64,000 nucleotides of DNA from JBGPEQ01 sp050180895 (GCA_050180895.1 JBFXDS010000017.1:13627-77626); one strand, 5' to 3'; shown: positions 8,744 through 16,371, numbered from the stretch's first letter. Made by a program: numbers and translations. Notes: a model not told the origin generated them from the letters alone.

Positions 8744-9631
8744 ATGGCCGACCCTGCCTCTATCCCCATCTGCCGCGCGATCGGCGATCTGCGGTCGCAG
8801 GTTTCCCCGTGGCGCAAGGCGGGGGAGACCGTCGGCCTCGTGCCGACCATGGGGTCGCTGCATGACGGCCACCTCCAGCTCGTGCGCCGTGCCAGGGCCG
8901 AGTGTCGTCGCGTCGTCGTCACGCTGTTCGTCAACCCGACGCAGTTCGGCGCGAATGAGGACCTCGCCGCCTATCCGCGCGACGAGGCGGGCGACCGCGA
9001 GAAGCTGGCGCTGGTCGGCGTCGACCTGCTGTTCGCGCCCGATGCCGCGGAGATGTATCCGCCGGGCTTCGCCACCACGGTCAGCGTCGGCGGCGGCCTC
9101 ACGGACCACTTGTGCGGCCCGCACCGACCCGGCCATTTCGCGGGTGTCGCCACGATCGTCGCCAAGCTGCTGCTGCAGGCGCTGCCCGATGCCGCCTATT
9201 TCGGCGAGAAGGACTTCCAGCAGCTGCAGGTCGTCCGCCGCCTGGCGCGCGACCTGGACATCCCGACGCGCATCGTCGGCGTGCCGACCGTGCGGGATGC
9301 CAACGGCCTCGCCCTCTCTTCGCGCAACCGCTATCTCGCCTCGTCCGAGCGGATGACCGCGATCGCCCTGCCGCGCACGATCGAGACGATCGCCCGGCGG
9401 CTCGCCCGCGCGCCCGCCGAAATCGCCGACGCCGTGGCCTGGGGCCGCGCCCAGCTCGAGGAGGCCGGCTTCACGCGGATCGACTATGTCGCGGTCTGCG
9501 ACGCCGAGACGCTGCAGCCGGTGACGGAAGTGAAAGGTGCCTGCCGCGTCTTCGCCGCCGCCTGGATGGGCCGCACGCGCCTGATCGACAACATGCCGAT
9601 CAACGGCACGCCGAAGATCACGGCTGGGTGA
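8744..9631 (+). CDS. panC: Pantothenate synthetase (pantoate-beta-alanine ligase)
   Basis: PanC joins pantoate and beta-alanine using ATP through a pantoyl-adenylate, completing the panBC pathway. The 295-residue protein has the nucleotidyltransferase HIGH-type motif in VPTMGSLHDGHLQLV, the VNPTQF loop, PHRPGHFAGVATIVAKL, FGEKDFQQLQ, and the KMSKS-like segment LALSSRNRYL. The chosen ATG gives the expected N-terminus before the SPWRKAG segment; a longer frame to 8615 overlaps panB and is not needed. Its 3' end overlaps the end of the convergent gpt gene by 14 bases, so the two transcripts have complementary tails. Confidence 0.97.
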   Translation: MADPASIPICRAIGDLRSQVSPWRKAGETVGLVPTMGSLHDGHLQLVRRARAECRRVVVTLFVNPTQFGANEDLAAYPRDEAGDREKLALVGVDLLFAPDAAEMYPPGFATTVSVGGGLTDHLCGPHRPGHFAGVATIVAKLLLQALPDAAYFGEKDFQQLQVVRRLARDLDIPTRIVGVPTVRDANGLALSSRNRYLASSERMTAIALPRTIETIARRLARAPAEIADAVAWGRAQLEEAGFTRIDYVAVCDAETLQPVTEVKGACRVFAAAWMGRTRLIDNMPINGTPKITAG

Positions 9632-10100
9632 GGCGGGCGATCGGCTGGATGAACTGGGGCTCGATGTCCCAGGGGAACAGGATCCAGGTGTCCTGGCTGA
9701 CCTCGGTGATGAAGGTGTCGACGAGCGGCCGGCCGGCCGGCTTGGCGTAGACGGTCGCGAAATGCGCCTTCGGCAGCATGTCCCGCACCGCCTTGGCGGT
9801 CTTCCCGGTATCTACGAGATCGTCGATGATGAGCCAGCCGGCCCCATCCCCGGCGACGCCCTTCAGGATGCTGAGCTGCCCCTGGTTGCGCTCGTCGTAG
9901 CTGGCGATGCAGATGGTGTCGATCAGCCGCACCTCCAGCTCGCGGGCGACGATCGCCGCCGGCACCAGCCCGCCGCGGGTGATGGCGACGATGCCCTTCC
10001 ACGGCCCCTTCTCGATCAGGCGCCAGGCGAGCGCCTTGGCGTTGCGGTGCAATTCTTCCCAGGTGACCGGGAAATTCTTCTGGAATGGGCCGGCACTCAC
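9618..10100 (-). CDS. gpt: Xanthine-guanine phosphoribosyltransferase
   Basis: A 160-residue type I phosphoribosyltransferase that converts xanthine or guanine plus PRPP to the nucleotide in purine salvage. The PRPP loop is WLIIDDLVDTGKTA near residue 90. The family-specific N-terminus (VTWEELHRNAKALAWRL), ITRGGLVPAAIVAREL and the C-terminal DTWILFPWD also fit Gpt. The protein length is normal. It is convergent with panC and overlaps it by 14 bases at the 3' ends. No operon partner lies downstream; the next gene on the same strand upstream is a DUF4864 protein 66 bases away, probably separate. Confidence 0.95.
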   Translation of the reverse strand: MSAGPFQKNFPVTWEELHRNAKALAWRLIEKGPWKGIVAITRGGLVPAAIVARELEVRLIDTICIASYDERNQGQLSILKGVAGDGAGWLIIDDLVDTGKTAKAVRDMLPKAHFATVYAKPAGRPLVDTFITEVSQDTWILFPWDIEPQFIQPIARLTQP

Positions 10101-10166
10101 GACATTCCCCTCTCGAACGGGCGGACCCGTCGTCTAGCACGGGGCGGCGTCGACGCAAATACCGTC

Positions 10167-10598
10167 TCAGACGCTCTGATCCGGTGCCCGCATGAGCCAG
10201 CAGCCGTTGATGCGCCAGCTGCCGTCGGGCTGGCGCTGCATCTCGTAGACCGCCAGCGCCGGATTGCCGTCCGGCCCGATGACGAAAACGTCCTGCAGCA
10301 GCCGGCCGTTCTCGGTCCGCAGCGCGCGGAACTCCACCGTGCGCGGGCGGTAGACGGCGGCATAGCCGGTGCGCACCATCTCCATGAAGATGTCGGCGTT
10401 GCCGAACTTCTGCTGGATGGTGGGCGAGGCGAAGGCATAGGCGCCCGGCCCGTCGTCGCGGCGAAAGGCGGCCATCTGCGCTTCGATGATCTGGCGGATG
10501 GCCGGCGCATCGGCTTCGTCGGCCGGCGCCGCGGCGGGGTGCCCGGCAACGGCGGCAAGCAGGGCCAGCAGTCCCATCAGTCTCGTCAACACGCGCAT
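10167..10598 (-). CDS. DUF4864 domain protein, exported
   Basis: A 143-residue protein with a signal peptide (residues 1-26, LMGLLALLAAVAGHPAAAPA) and one DUF4864 domain. Visible family traits are the helix IRQIIEAQMAAFRRDDGPGAYAFASP, the following IQQKFGNADIFMEMV, and the strand-rich end YEMQRQPDGSWRINGCWL. The fold resembles NTF2/SnoaL-type small barrels, but no enzymatic role is known. It is expected in the periplasm. Start is the ATG giving a full signal peptide. Nothing in the context points to a pathway. Confidence 0.8.
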   Translation of the reverse strand: MRVLTRLMGLLALLAAVAGHPAAAPADEADAPAIRQIIEAQMAAFRRDDGPGAYAFASPTIQQKFGNADIFMEMVRTGYAAVYRPRTVEFRALRTENGRLLQDVFVIGPDGNPALAVYEMQRQPDGSWRINGCWLMRAPDQSV

Positions 10599-10725
10599 CG
10601 TCCGACCTCCGCGACAGGATCACGTTCCCCATCATACGCGCAAACGCGGCCTTTGGTTTCGCCGGAACAGGCGACGGGCCGGCGCTCCGTGGAGCGTCGG
10701 CCCGTGCCATAGGCGTTGCGGTTGA

Positions 10726-11610
10726 TCAGCGGATGTAGAGGCGTATCTCGTGGACGTCGGACGGCGGACCGTCCCAGGACTGCAGGCTAACACGATCCGG
10801 TCCAATTCCCAACGCCGCCAGCGAGCGCATGACCGCCGCCGCCTGGCTCTGCGCCAGGGCGGCGCGGGACTCCGCCTCCTCGGCGCTGGCGGCCTGCGGC
10901 GTCACCGCGACGAGATCGAAGGCGACGTTCGGCCGGCGGGCGACGGCCCGCCGCACGGCCGCGGCCAAGGCCGGCTCGTAGCCGACGTTGCTCCGGTTGA
11001 AGCGGATGGTGACGTAGGGACGGCCGGAGGCGACGCCCGATCCGGGTGGCAGCGCGGGCAGGCGATCGACGGCGGCGGTCTCCGCGGCGGCCGATTGCGG
11101 CGCCGGCGCAGCTTCCGGCGCGGCGGGCGGCAGGTCGGCCTCGGTCCCCTCGCCGGCGGCGAGATCCTCCGGCGCGGAGTCGTTGCCGTCGCCGGCCGGC
11201 GCGGGGAGCGGCTCCGCCGGGGGCGGGGGTTCCGGCGCGGCGGCCGGTTGATCCACCTCGGCATCGCTGTCGGCACCAGACTCTGCCGCGGCGTCGCTTG
11301 CCTCGGCGGCCGGCGCGGCCTGCTCCTCGACGGCGGACGCGTCGGCATCCGTCGCCGCTTCCGCCGGATCAACCGGCACGGCGGCGGTTTCCGCCGTCGC
11401 TGCTGCCGTTGACCGTTGTGCGGGTCCACCGGCCGGGTCGCTCGGCGCCGTCGCCGCCTCGCTGGCGTCGGCGGCCGCGCTCGGGGCATCGGGCGACGAG
11501 CCGGCGCAGGCGGCAAGCCCGGTCGCGAGCAACGCGGCGAATAGACCCCGCCGCAGCCCCAAACCGCTGCAAACCCGCGCCCGCACCATGCCGTCCTCGG
11601 CTGACCGCAT
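10726..11610 (-). CDS. Lipoprotein with long Ala/Pro/Glu-rich linker and C-terminal OmpA-like domain
   Basis: The 294-residue product starts behind GGGAGG. Residues 20-35 form a signal with lipobox (LFAALLATGLAAC). A low-complexity segment rich in Ala, Pro, Glu and Asp spans about residues 36-190 and probably reaches across the periplasm. The last hundred residues (YVTIRFNRSNVGYEPALAAA, then ARRPNVAFDLVAVTP and AQSQAAAVMRSLAALGIGPDRVSL) have the beta-alpha-beta rhythm and the position of an OmpA-type peptidoglycan-binding domain, although the usual NxxLSxxRA signature is weak. A role in tethering envelope layers is plausible but inferred. An internal ATG at 11589 is an alternative start. Confidence 0.6.
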   Translation of the reverse strand: MRSAEDGMVRARVCSGLGLRRGLFAALLATGLAACAGSSPDAPSAAADASEAATAPSDPAGGPAQRSTAAATAETAAVPVDPAEAATDADASAVEEQAAPAAEASDAAAESGADSDAEVDQPAAAPEPPPPAEPLPAPAGDGNDSAPEDLAAGEGTEADLPPAAPEAAPAPQSAAAETAAVDRLPALPPGSGVASGRPYVTIRFNRSNVGYEPALAAAVRRAVARRPNVAFDLVAVTPQAASAEEAESRAALAQSQAAAVMRSLAALGIGPDRVSLQSWDGPPSDVHEIRLYIR

Positions 11611-11749
11611 TCATCCTCCCGCTACGCACCGCCGCCTCGGCCGTGGGCGCCGGCGGCGGGCATCCTAGACAAGGGGCGCGCCGGCTCACAAGGCCGCAAC
11701 GAGCGACCGGCGGTGCCCGTAGCGGGGCGGCAGCGCGACGGTGCCAGCC

Positions 11750-11778
11750 TTGCCATCACCCGCGGCATTGTGTAGCGT
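11750..11778 (+). promoter_or_regulatory. Possible promoter of the tRNA-Arg gene
   Basis: TTGCCA and TAGCGT are spaced by 17 bases and end about 44 bases before the tRNA. The match to a housekeeping promoter is only moderate. Confidence 0.3.
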
Positions 11779-11821
11779 CCGCCGCCGGTTTGCCGCCGCC
11801 GTCACGCGGGGGCCCGTGCAT

Positions 11822-11898
11822 GCGCCCGTAGCTCAACTGGATAGAGCACCAGACTACGGATCTGGGGGTTAGGGGTTCGAATCCTCTCGGGCGCGCCA
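11822..11898 (+). tRNA. tRNA-Arg (anticodon ACG)
   Basis: A 77-base cloverleaf. The acceptor arms GCGCCCG and CGGGCGC pair fully, followed by a G discriminator and an encoded CCA. The D arm is GCTCAACTGGATAGAGC, the anticodon stem CCAGA/TCTGG encloses the loop CTACGGA with anticodon ACG, and the T loop is TTCGAAT. It reads CGN arginine codons after deamination of A34 to inosine. Decayed genes begin three bases after its end, which is typical of a tRNA that has served as an integration site. Confidence 0.95.
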
Positions 11899-11900
11899 AC

Positions 11901-12144
11901 TCACGCCTTCGCTGCTTGATGTTCGTCCCGGGCAACAGACCAGACTTCGCGCGCCGCGTCGGCATTGAGCGCGGCGATGCCGAGGCCGACGGATCAGGTC
12001 CGGCCATGCAGACCTCCACGCAAACGCCGTCAGCAATCCCGCAACGACGATGGCGATGTTGGCGAGCGCGTCGTTGCGGGCCGAGAGAAACGCCTTGCGC
12101 GTCAGGCTTCTGCTATGCGTGCGTTTCAATAGATCAATCACCAT
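11901..12144 (-). pseudogene. Frameshifted C-terminal remnant of a cation diffusion facilitator (CDF) transporter
   Basis: The frame opens at an ATG overlapping the crcB stop and reads KAFLSARNDALANIAIVVAG then SAWPDLI, the pattern of transmembrane helices 5-6 in CDF efflux proteins. After PDLI one extra base shifts the frame; reading on in the next frame gives VGLGIAALNADAAREVWSV ending in a stop at 11901, which is the expected continuation (VGLxIAxLNxDAAREV). Only about 80 residues of a protein of some 300 remain, so the N-terminal part was lost before or together with the frameshift. It sits as the second gene of the crcB transcript. I infer that it is not functional. Confidence 0.7.
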
Positions 12145-12518
12145 GCGATGTGTCTGACCAGCATCAGCCCCACGAACAGCGCGCCGACCGAGGCGAGGAC
12201 GGAGAGGAGTACGTAGACAACCGCAATCGACGTCGTGCCGCGCTCAAACAGCAGCGCCGCGTCGAGCGAGAACGCCGAGAAGGTCGTGAAGCCCCCGAGG
12301 ATTCCCGTCGTCAGGAACAGACGCCAGTGCTGGCCGGGATCGAACTTGAGCGCGAACCACTCGGCCAGAAAGCCCATGACGAGCGAGCCCGCGATGTTCA
12401 CGCAGAGCGTGCCGAACGGAAATCCGGGAGCGAACAGAGCCGCCGCGGCGACGTTCACGCCGTGGCGCATCGCGCCCCCGAGACCGGCCCCGAGGAAGAC
12501 AATCAGATACGCATACAT
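12138..12518 (-). CDS. crcB: Fluoride ion channel CrcB/Fluc
   Basis: A 126-residue inner-membrane protein with four helices that exports fluoride as a dual-topology dimer. Family marks are GAGLGGAMRHGVN at the start, the helix-2 GTLCVNIAGSLVMGF with the pore Asn, and the helix-3 break GGFTTFSAFSLDA, which holds the Na+ site and the Phe box. The ATG follows CGGGGTGATCC. The untranslated leader carries a fluoride riboswitch and terminator (12570-12660), so expression should rise when cytoplasmic fluoride rises. A CDF transporter remnant overlaps its stop codon. Confidence 0.96.
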   Translation of the reverse strand: MYAYLIVFLGAGLGGAMRHGVNVAAAALFAPGFPFGTLCVNIAGSLVMGFLAEWFALKFDPGQHWRLFLTTGILGGFTTFSAFSLDAALLFERGTTSIAVVYVLLSVLASVGALFVGLMLVRHIAW

Positions 12519-12569
12519 GGATCACCCCGCTTGTTGTCGCGACAGCAGGGCGCGTTCGGATGCGTCGGG

Positions 12570-12613
12570 AAAAAAATGACCCTACCGCGCTCGAAAGCGC
12601 CCGGCAGGAGTCA
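12570..12613 (-). terminator. Intrinsic terminator of the fluoride riboswitch
   Basis: On the minus strand TGACTCCTGCC pairs across a TTCG-capped inner stem (GCGCT TTCG AGCGC) with GGTAGGGTCA, followed directly by seven T. The 5' strand of this hairpin includes the 3' end of the aptamer (GATGACTCC), so ligand-bound aptamer and terminator exclude each other. Confidence 0.85.
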
Positions 12614-12660
12614 TCAGCCTTGCGGCGGTTATCGGGGAACCCCATCCCCATCCTCTTCAG
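12601..12660 (-). promoter_or_regulatory. Fluoride (crcB-type) riboswitch aptamer
   Basis: Read on the minus strand the leader shows GGATGGGGATGGGGTTCCCC, then GATAACCGCC, GCAAGGC and TGATGACTCCTGCC. These are the conserved blocks of the fluoride riboswitch in the right order (GATGG...GTTCCCC, ATAACCGCC, GGCTGATGACTCCT). It precedes crcB by about 85 bases. By analogy with the class, fluoride binding stabilises the pseudoknot, blocks the overlapping terminator and turns the gene on. Confidence 0.93.
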
Positions 12661-12808
12661 GATAGCATAGAGCTTCCCGCGGCGGCAGAGGACAAATGCG
12701 GCGGGCCAGTGCCTCTACAATGACATGGCGGTTTCCAGTTCATCCTCTCCGCTGCGCCAAATCCATGCCAGAGTGCGATGTCGTCGTTCCCGCCTCTCGG
12801 GAGGTTTG

Positions 12809-13072
12809 ATGGTGGCGTGGTCGCCCGACCCGGATGCGCTGCGCGGACGCGTGGCTGTCGTCGCGGGAGCGACCCGCGGCGCGGGCCGGGGTATCGCCGC
12901 GGCCTTGGGCGAGGCCGGCGCCACGGTCGTTTGCACGGGACGGAGCACGCGCCAGGCGAGGTCCGAATATGATCGCCCGGAAACGATCGAGGAGACGGCC
13001 GAGTTCGTTTCGGCTCTGGGCGGCAAGGGAATCGCTGTCGCCATCGATCATCTCGATCCCGACCGCGTGAAG
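12809..13072 (+). pseudogene. 5' fragment of a short-chain dehydrogenase gene
   Basis: From an ATG with GGGAGG upstream the frame encodes ALRGRVAVVAGATRGAGRGI, the Rossmann TGxxxGxG region of an SDR, followed by TGRSTRQARSEYDRPETIEE and GGKGIAVAIDHLDPDRV. After about residue 88 the similarity ends abruptly; the rest of the frame to 13270 is not SDR-like. The NNAG and YxxxK active-site parts are absent. From 13073 the sequence encodes the end of an unrelated membrane transporter in another frame. It appears to be a deletion or recombination scar that removed the 3' two thirds of the SDR gene. Confidence 0.7.
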
Positions 13073-13274
13073 GATCATGGGCACCGTGTTCGGCGCGGCG
13101 ACGATGCTGTCGAGCCTGGGCATGGCCTTCGGACCCTTGGCCGGCGGCTGGATGTTCGACAGCTTCAATGCCTATGGCTGGCTCTTCATCGGCTCGTTCG
13201 CCGTCGGGCTCGGCGCGGTGGCCGTGGCGCTCGCCTTCCCGCCGCTGCCGCGCGAGCGACTCCAGCCTGAGTGA
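13073..13274 (+). pseudogene. 3' fragment of an MFS transporter gene
   Basis: In the third forward frame the DNA encodes TVFGAATMLSSLGMAFGPLA, GGWMFDSFNAYGWLFIGSFA and VGLGAVAVALAFPPLPRER before a stop. That is the last two transmembrane helices and the short cytoplasmic tail of a major-facilitator protein. No upstream part exists; the frame joins the truncated SDR gene at about 13072. An ATG at 13077 has no ribosome site of its own. I regard it as a non-functional relic fused by a deletion. Confidence 0.65.
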
Positions 13275-13323
13275 GCGCCTTCTGCACGCGGAGCCGCGGA
13301 ATATCTGCGAGGCTGCCGCCGTC

Positions 13324-14142
13324 CTAGCGCCGCCCGGCGACGGTGACGAACTCTCCGGGGATGCGATAGCGGCCGTCGGAGGTGCGGTGCTCCCGGACCG
13401 AGGCGAGGAACTCGCCTTTCACCTCCGCCATCACCGCCGCAGTGAACCGCTTGACCGCCAGCGCGACGGGCCCGCCACGAAGCATCGCCGTCAGCAGCGC
13501 CCGCTCGTCGGGGAATGCCAGCACCTCCTGCTGGCGGCGCTCCCGGATGTCGCCGAGGTCCGCCGCCTCGAAATCGCTGCGGAGAGCGTCGGGTGCGCCG
13601 GCGGCGAAGAACAGCGGGCAGACCTCGGAGGCGACGCGTGCATCGACGATGGGGAAGATCTCGGCCCAACCGCAATTCCGGCGCTCGCCCCAGACGGTGG
13701 CCGCGACGCGCCCGCCCGGTCGCACGGCGCGCCGCATCGACATGACGGCGAGGCGTGGATCCGGGACATACATGAGGCCCAGGGCGCAGAGCGCCGCGTC
13801 GAACCGCCCCTCCTCGACGGCGAGGTCGTCGGCGTTCATCCGGGCGGTCTTCACCCAGCCGAGACCTTCGTCGGCGCAGCGGCGCGCCGTCAGGTCCACC
13901 ATGTTCTGCGACAGGTCGGTCGCGACGACCTCGCCGTCCGGGCCGACCGCTTCGGCGATCATCCTCGTTACGAGGCCGCTGCCGCAGGCGGCTTCGATCA
14001 CGCGTTCGCCGCGCGAAAGGGCGGCCGTTTCGAGAAGCGTCCGTTGGGCGGGCCGCAGCGGCTCCCGCCAGCCGTCCTCGTAGAAGGCCGAGGCGGCATC
14101 CCAGCCGTAGCGCTGCACGCGGTTCTGCAGTTTCGGGTCCAC
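13324..14142 (-). CDS. Class I SAM-dependent methyltransferase
   Basis: A 272-residue protein starting at GTG. Motif I is VIEAACGSGLVTRMIAEAVG (glycine-rich SAM loop, residues 47-66), motif II has VATDLSQNMVDLT, and motif IV is FDAALCALGLMYVPD with post-I and post-III spacing of UbiE/Methyltransf_11 proteins. The following AVRPGGRVAATVWG is also typical. Start and the preceding OsmC-like stop are four bases apart, so both are likely co-transcribed from the VOC gene at 15224. The methyl acceptor is unknown; small-molecule methylation is likely for this type. Confidence 0.8.
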   Translation of the reverse strand: MDPKLQNRVQRYGWDAASAFYEDGWREPLRPAQRTLLETAALSRGERVIEAACGSGLVTRMIAEAVGPDGEVVATDLSQNMVDLTARRCADEGLGWVKTARMNADDLAVEEGRFDAALCALGLMYVPDPRLAVMSMRRAVRPGGRVAATVWGERRNCGWAEIFPIVDARVASEVCPLFFAAGAPDALRSDFEAADLGDIRERRQQEVLAFPDERALLTAMLRGGPVALAVKRFTAAVMAEVKGEFLASVREHRTSDGRYRIPGEFVTVAGRR

Positions 14143-14146
14143 GGCG

Positions 14147-14659
14147 TCACCCGCTTCCCGCCACGACCCGGGTCTTGACGTTCTGCGCGTCTCTCAGCGC
14201 GATGAAGAAAGGATCGATGGCGAGGGCGCGGTCGACCATCGCCGTGACCTGTTCCCAGGGCGCGGCGCTCGTCACCGCGATCGTGAACCGGGTTTCCAGC
14301 GGCGCGGCCGAATTGCCGCCGACGCCGAGCATGGCGCCGTCGTCGAAATCCATCTCGACATCGACATCGATCGCGTCGATCGCGATGCCCTCGCGGGTCG
14401 CCGCGAGCTTGATGCCGATCGCGACGCAGCCCACGAGACCGGCGCGGATGAAGAAGCCGGGCGTCGGGGCCGTGCCGTCCCCGCCGATGCCCTTGCCCAT
14501 GTCCATGACGGCCTCATGACCGCCCTGACGGACCCTGCATGTGAGGCCGTCGCCAAGATGCCCGTTCGCCCGGACCGAGCTGAAGGCCGCGTTCGGCTTC
14601 TTATGGAAAACAGCGATGATTCGTTCCTGCGCGGCCCGAATCTGGGCATTGCGGTCCAT
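14147..14659 (-). CDS. OsmC-like protein
   Basis: A 170-residue protein of the OsmC/Ohr superfamily, whose members reduce organic hydroperoxides or bind thiols. Visible features are CRVRQGGHEAVMDMGKGIGG at the first strand region, the central helix AGLVGCVAIGIKLAATREGI with one of the conserved cysteines (GLVGCVAIGIK), and VDVEMDFDDG. The second catalytic cysteine of classic Ohr/OsmC proteins is not evident at the expected C-terminal position, so peroxidase activity is doubtful. The start is an ATG at 14659; the longer frame to 14977 runs through non-coding sequence. It is followed by the methyltransferase gene after four bases. Confidence 0.75.
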   Translation of the reverse strand: MDRNAQIRAAQERIIAVFHKKPNAAFSSVRANGHLGDGLTCRVRQGGHEAVMDMGKGIGGDGTAPTPGFFIRAGLVGCVAIGIKLAATREGIAIDAIDVDVEMDFDDGAMLGVGGNSAAPLETRFTIAVTSAAPWEQVTAMVDRALAIDPFFIALRDAQNVKTRVVAGSG

Positions 14660-14801
14660 GGCGCCAATCCTCCGCCGAGCGGGGCTTCGCCCCCATATGA
14701 GCCCAGTACGACCGTGGCGAACAAGGGAGCCGATGTGGCGGACCACATCGGCGCCTCCTGGCGCCGCCGGAAGCGATACCACGATCGCCTGCGCCTCCGC
14801 G

Positions 14802-15224
14802 TCAGTCCTTGGGAACGATATCCGGATTGAAGGCGATCTCCCACAGATGTTCGTCCGGATCCTGGAAGTAGCCGGCGTAGCCGCCCCAGAATGTCCTCTG
14901 CGCCGGCTTGACGATCCTGGCCCCAGCTTTCGCGGCCTGCGCCATGACGGCATCCACCTCGGCCTCGCTGCCGACATTGTGGGCGAGGCTGAACTCCGTG
15001 GGGCTGCGGGCGGACCGGGGGATACCGACGTCGTGGGCGAGATCGTCGCGCGCCCAGATCGCGAGCTTCAAGCCGCCCTGCAACTCGAGGAAGGCGACGG
15101 CGCCGTGCTCGAACTCCCTGCCGACGATCCCCTGGGTCGGAAACCCGAGTCCGTCCCGATAGAAGGCAAGCGACCGTTCGAGGTCGTCGACGCCTAGGGT
15201 GATCAGCGTGATCCGCGGCTTCAT
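14802..15224 (-). CDS. VOC superfamily (glyoxalase/bleomycin-resistance-like) protein
   Basis: A 140-residue protein with two beta-alpha-beta-beta-beta modules. The start ITLITLGVDDLERSLAFYRD and the end TFWGGYAGYFQDPDEHLWEI are diagnostic; the closing HLWEI carries the usual metal-ligand Glu. The N-terminal metal position is a leucine-rich strand without His, so a mononuclear metal site may be incomplete. Such proteins can be lyases, dioxygenases or binding proteins. It lies upstream of the OsmC-like and methyltransferase genes on the same strand, 142 bases before the former. Confidence 0.85.
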   Translation of the reverse strand: MKPRITLITLGVDDLERSLAFYRDGLGFPTQGIVGREFEHGAVAFLELQGGLKLAIWARDDLAHDVGIPRSARSPTEFSLAHNVGSEAEVDAVMAQAAKAGARIVKPAQRTFWGGYAGYFQDPDEHLWEIAFNPDIVPKD

Positions 15225-15519
15225 GGAACGCCTCCGTGAGTGCGATTGGGCTTTTTGCGACGTTCCAGCTTACCTCGACCCGCGGCATGGGCACGCTGGA
15301 CGTCTTGAAGCGAAACGGCCAAGCAGCGGACGAGTTGCACGCCCGGGTCGGGCAAAGGGCAGGATTCGCCCGCCGGATCGCCGGACCGCCGGCCGCTGCG
15401 CCAAATGTCGGTGGTTCGCCGAGCCGGGTTCGCATAACCTGGGGGCGAAGGCACAATCCATCCATTCGCCCGAGCCGGCGGACATCTGCGCCGGCCGAAA
15501 CTCTTCAGGAGGAACGCTC

Positions 15520-16053
15520 ATGACGGGGAAACTCATTTCGGGTCTTGTCGCCGTGTATCTGGCTGTCGCCCTGACTCCCGACAGCGCCGCCGGCTGGGAT
15601 CCCGCCAACGAGAAGCTGGCGCACAACGCGATCGCGGAATTCAAGAAGGCGGATCCGGGCATCGAGACCTTCTTCAACGAATCCCATGGCTATGCCGTCT
15701 TTCCCGAGATCACCAAGGGCGCCATCGGCATCGGCGGCGCCCAAGGCGACGGCACGGTCTTCGAGGGCGGCAGCAGCATCGGGTCCAGCACGATGACGCA
15801 GGTGACCATCGGCCTGCAGCTCGGCGGCCAGACCTACCGGGAGATCATCTTCTTCAAGGACAAGACCGCGCTCGACAGTTTCAAGGCCGGAAACTACGAG
15901 GTCGCGGCGGGCGCATCGGCCATCGCCCTCAAAGATGGGGCTTCGAAGACCGCGGCCTACGACAACGGCGTCGCCGTCTTCACCATGGGTACGGGCGGCC
16001 TCATGTTCGAAGCCAGCATCGGCGGCCAGAAGTTCAGCTACGAACCCAAGTAG
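15520..16053 (+). CDS. Exported SYLF/Ysc84-domain lipid-binding protein
   Basis: A 177-residue protein whose ATG follows AGGAGGAACGCTC. Residues 1-24 form a signal peptide (LISGLVAVYLAVALTPDSAA). The remainder is a SYLF domain: HNAIAEFKKADPGIETFF, GYAVFPEITKGAIGIGGAQG, TGVVF-like GDGTVFEGG, and the end GLMFEASIGGQKFSYEP. The eukaryotic relatives bind phosphoinositides; bacterial ones are envelope proteins of unclear role. The 295 bases upstream show no gene and probably hold its promoter. Confidence 0.88.
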   Translation: MTGKLISGLVAVYLAVALTPDSAAGWDPANEKLAHNAIAEFKKADPGIETFFNESHGYAVFPEITKGAIGIGGAQGDGTVFEGGSSIGSSTMTQVTIGLQLGGQTYREIIFFKDKTALDSFKAGNYEVAAGASAIALKDGASKTAAYDNGVAVFTMGTGGLMFEASIGGQKFSYEPK

Positions 16054-16107
16054 GGGATCGTCCGACCGCGCCGACGGGCCTTCCGCCGGCACGATCGGAC
16101 ATCCGCT

Positions 16108-16320
16108 TCAACCGCGGATGAACGCCAGCGGATCGGCGTTGAACTCGTCCTGGTGCGTCTGCGGCAGGCCGTGGCCGCCGCCCGGATAGACCCTTCGGCT
16201 TGGCGTCGGCGACGATCTTCACAGACGGCAGCGCCGAGGCGCCGATCGGCATGATCTGATCGTCGTCGCCATGGAGGATGAGGGTCGGCACGTCGATCCT
16301 CGCAACTTTCGCAAGACGTC
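16108..16320 (-). pseudogene. Remnant of an alpha/beta hydrolase (haloperoxidase-like)
   Basis: The minus strand encodes RIDVPTLILHGDDDQIMPIG, which is the strand-6 region with the catalytic Asp loop of non-haem chloroperoxidase-type hydrolases, then SVKIVADAKPK. A frameshift follows; in the next frame the text continues as VYPGGGHGLPQTHQDEFNAD and LAFIRG before the stop at 16108, containing the catalytic His (GGHGL). The nucleophile-bearing N-terminal two thirds are missing. The gene is truncated and shifted, so no active product is expected. Confidence 0.65.
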
Positions 16321-16371
16321 CCGGACGTGGCGGTCTTTCGCCCGCCATGGCCGCCGCGCGGCGGCCATGAT

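Noticed and set aside
12725..13270. One intact gene covering the SDR fragment and beyond
   Set aside because: SDR similarity stops near 13072 and the rest of that frame is a shadow of the MFS remnant in another frame.
15199..15519. N-terminal extension of the SYLF protein
   Set aside because: The ATG at 15520 has AGGAGG and begins a signal peptide; the upstream part is not coding.
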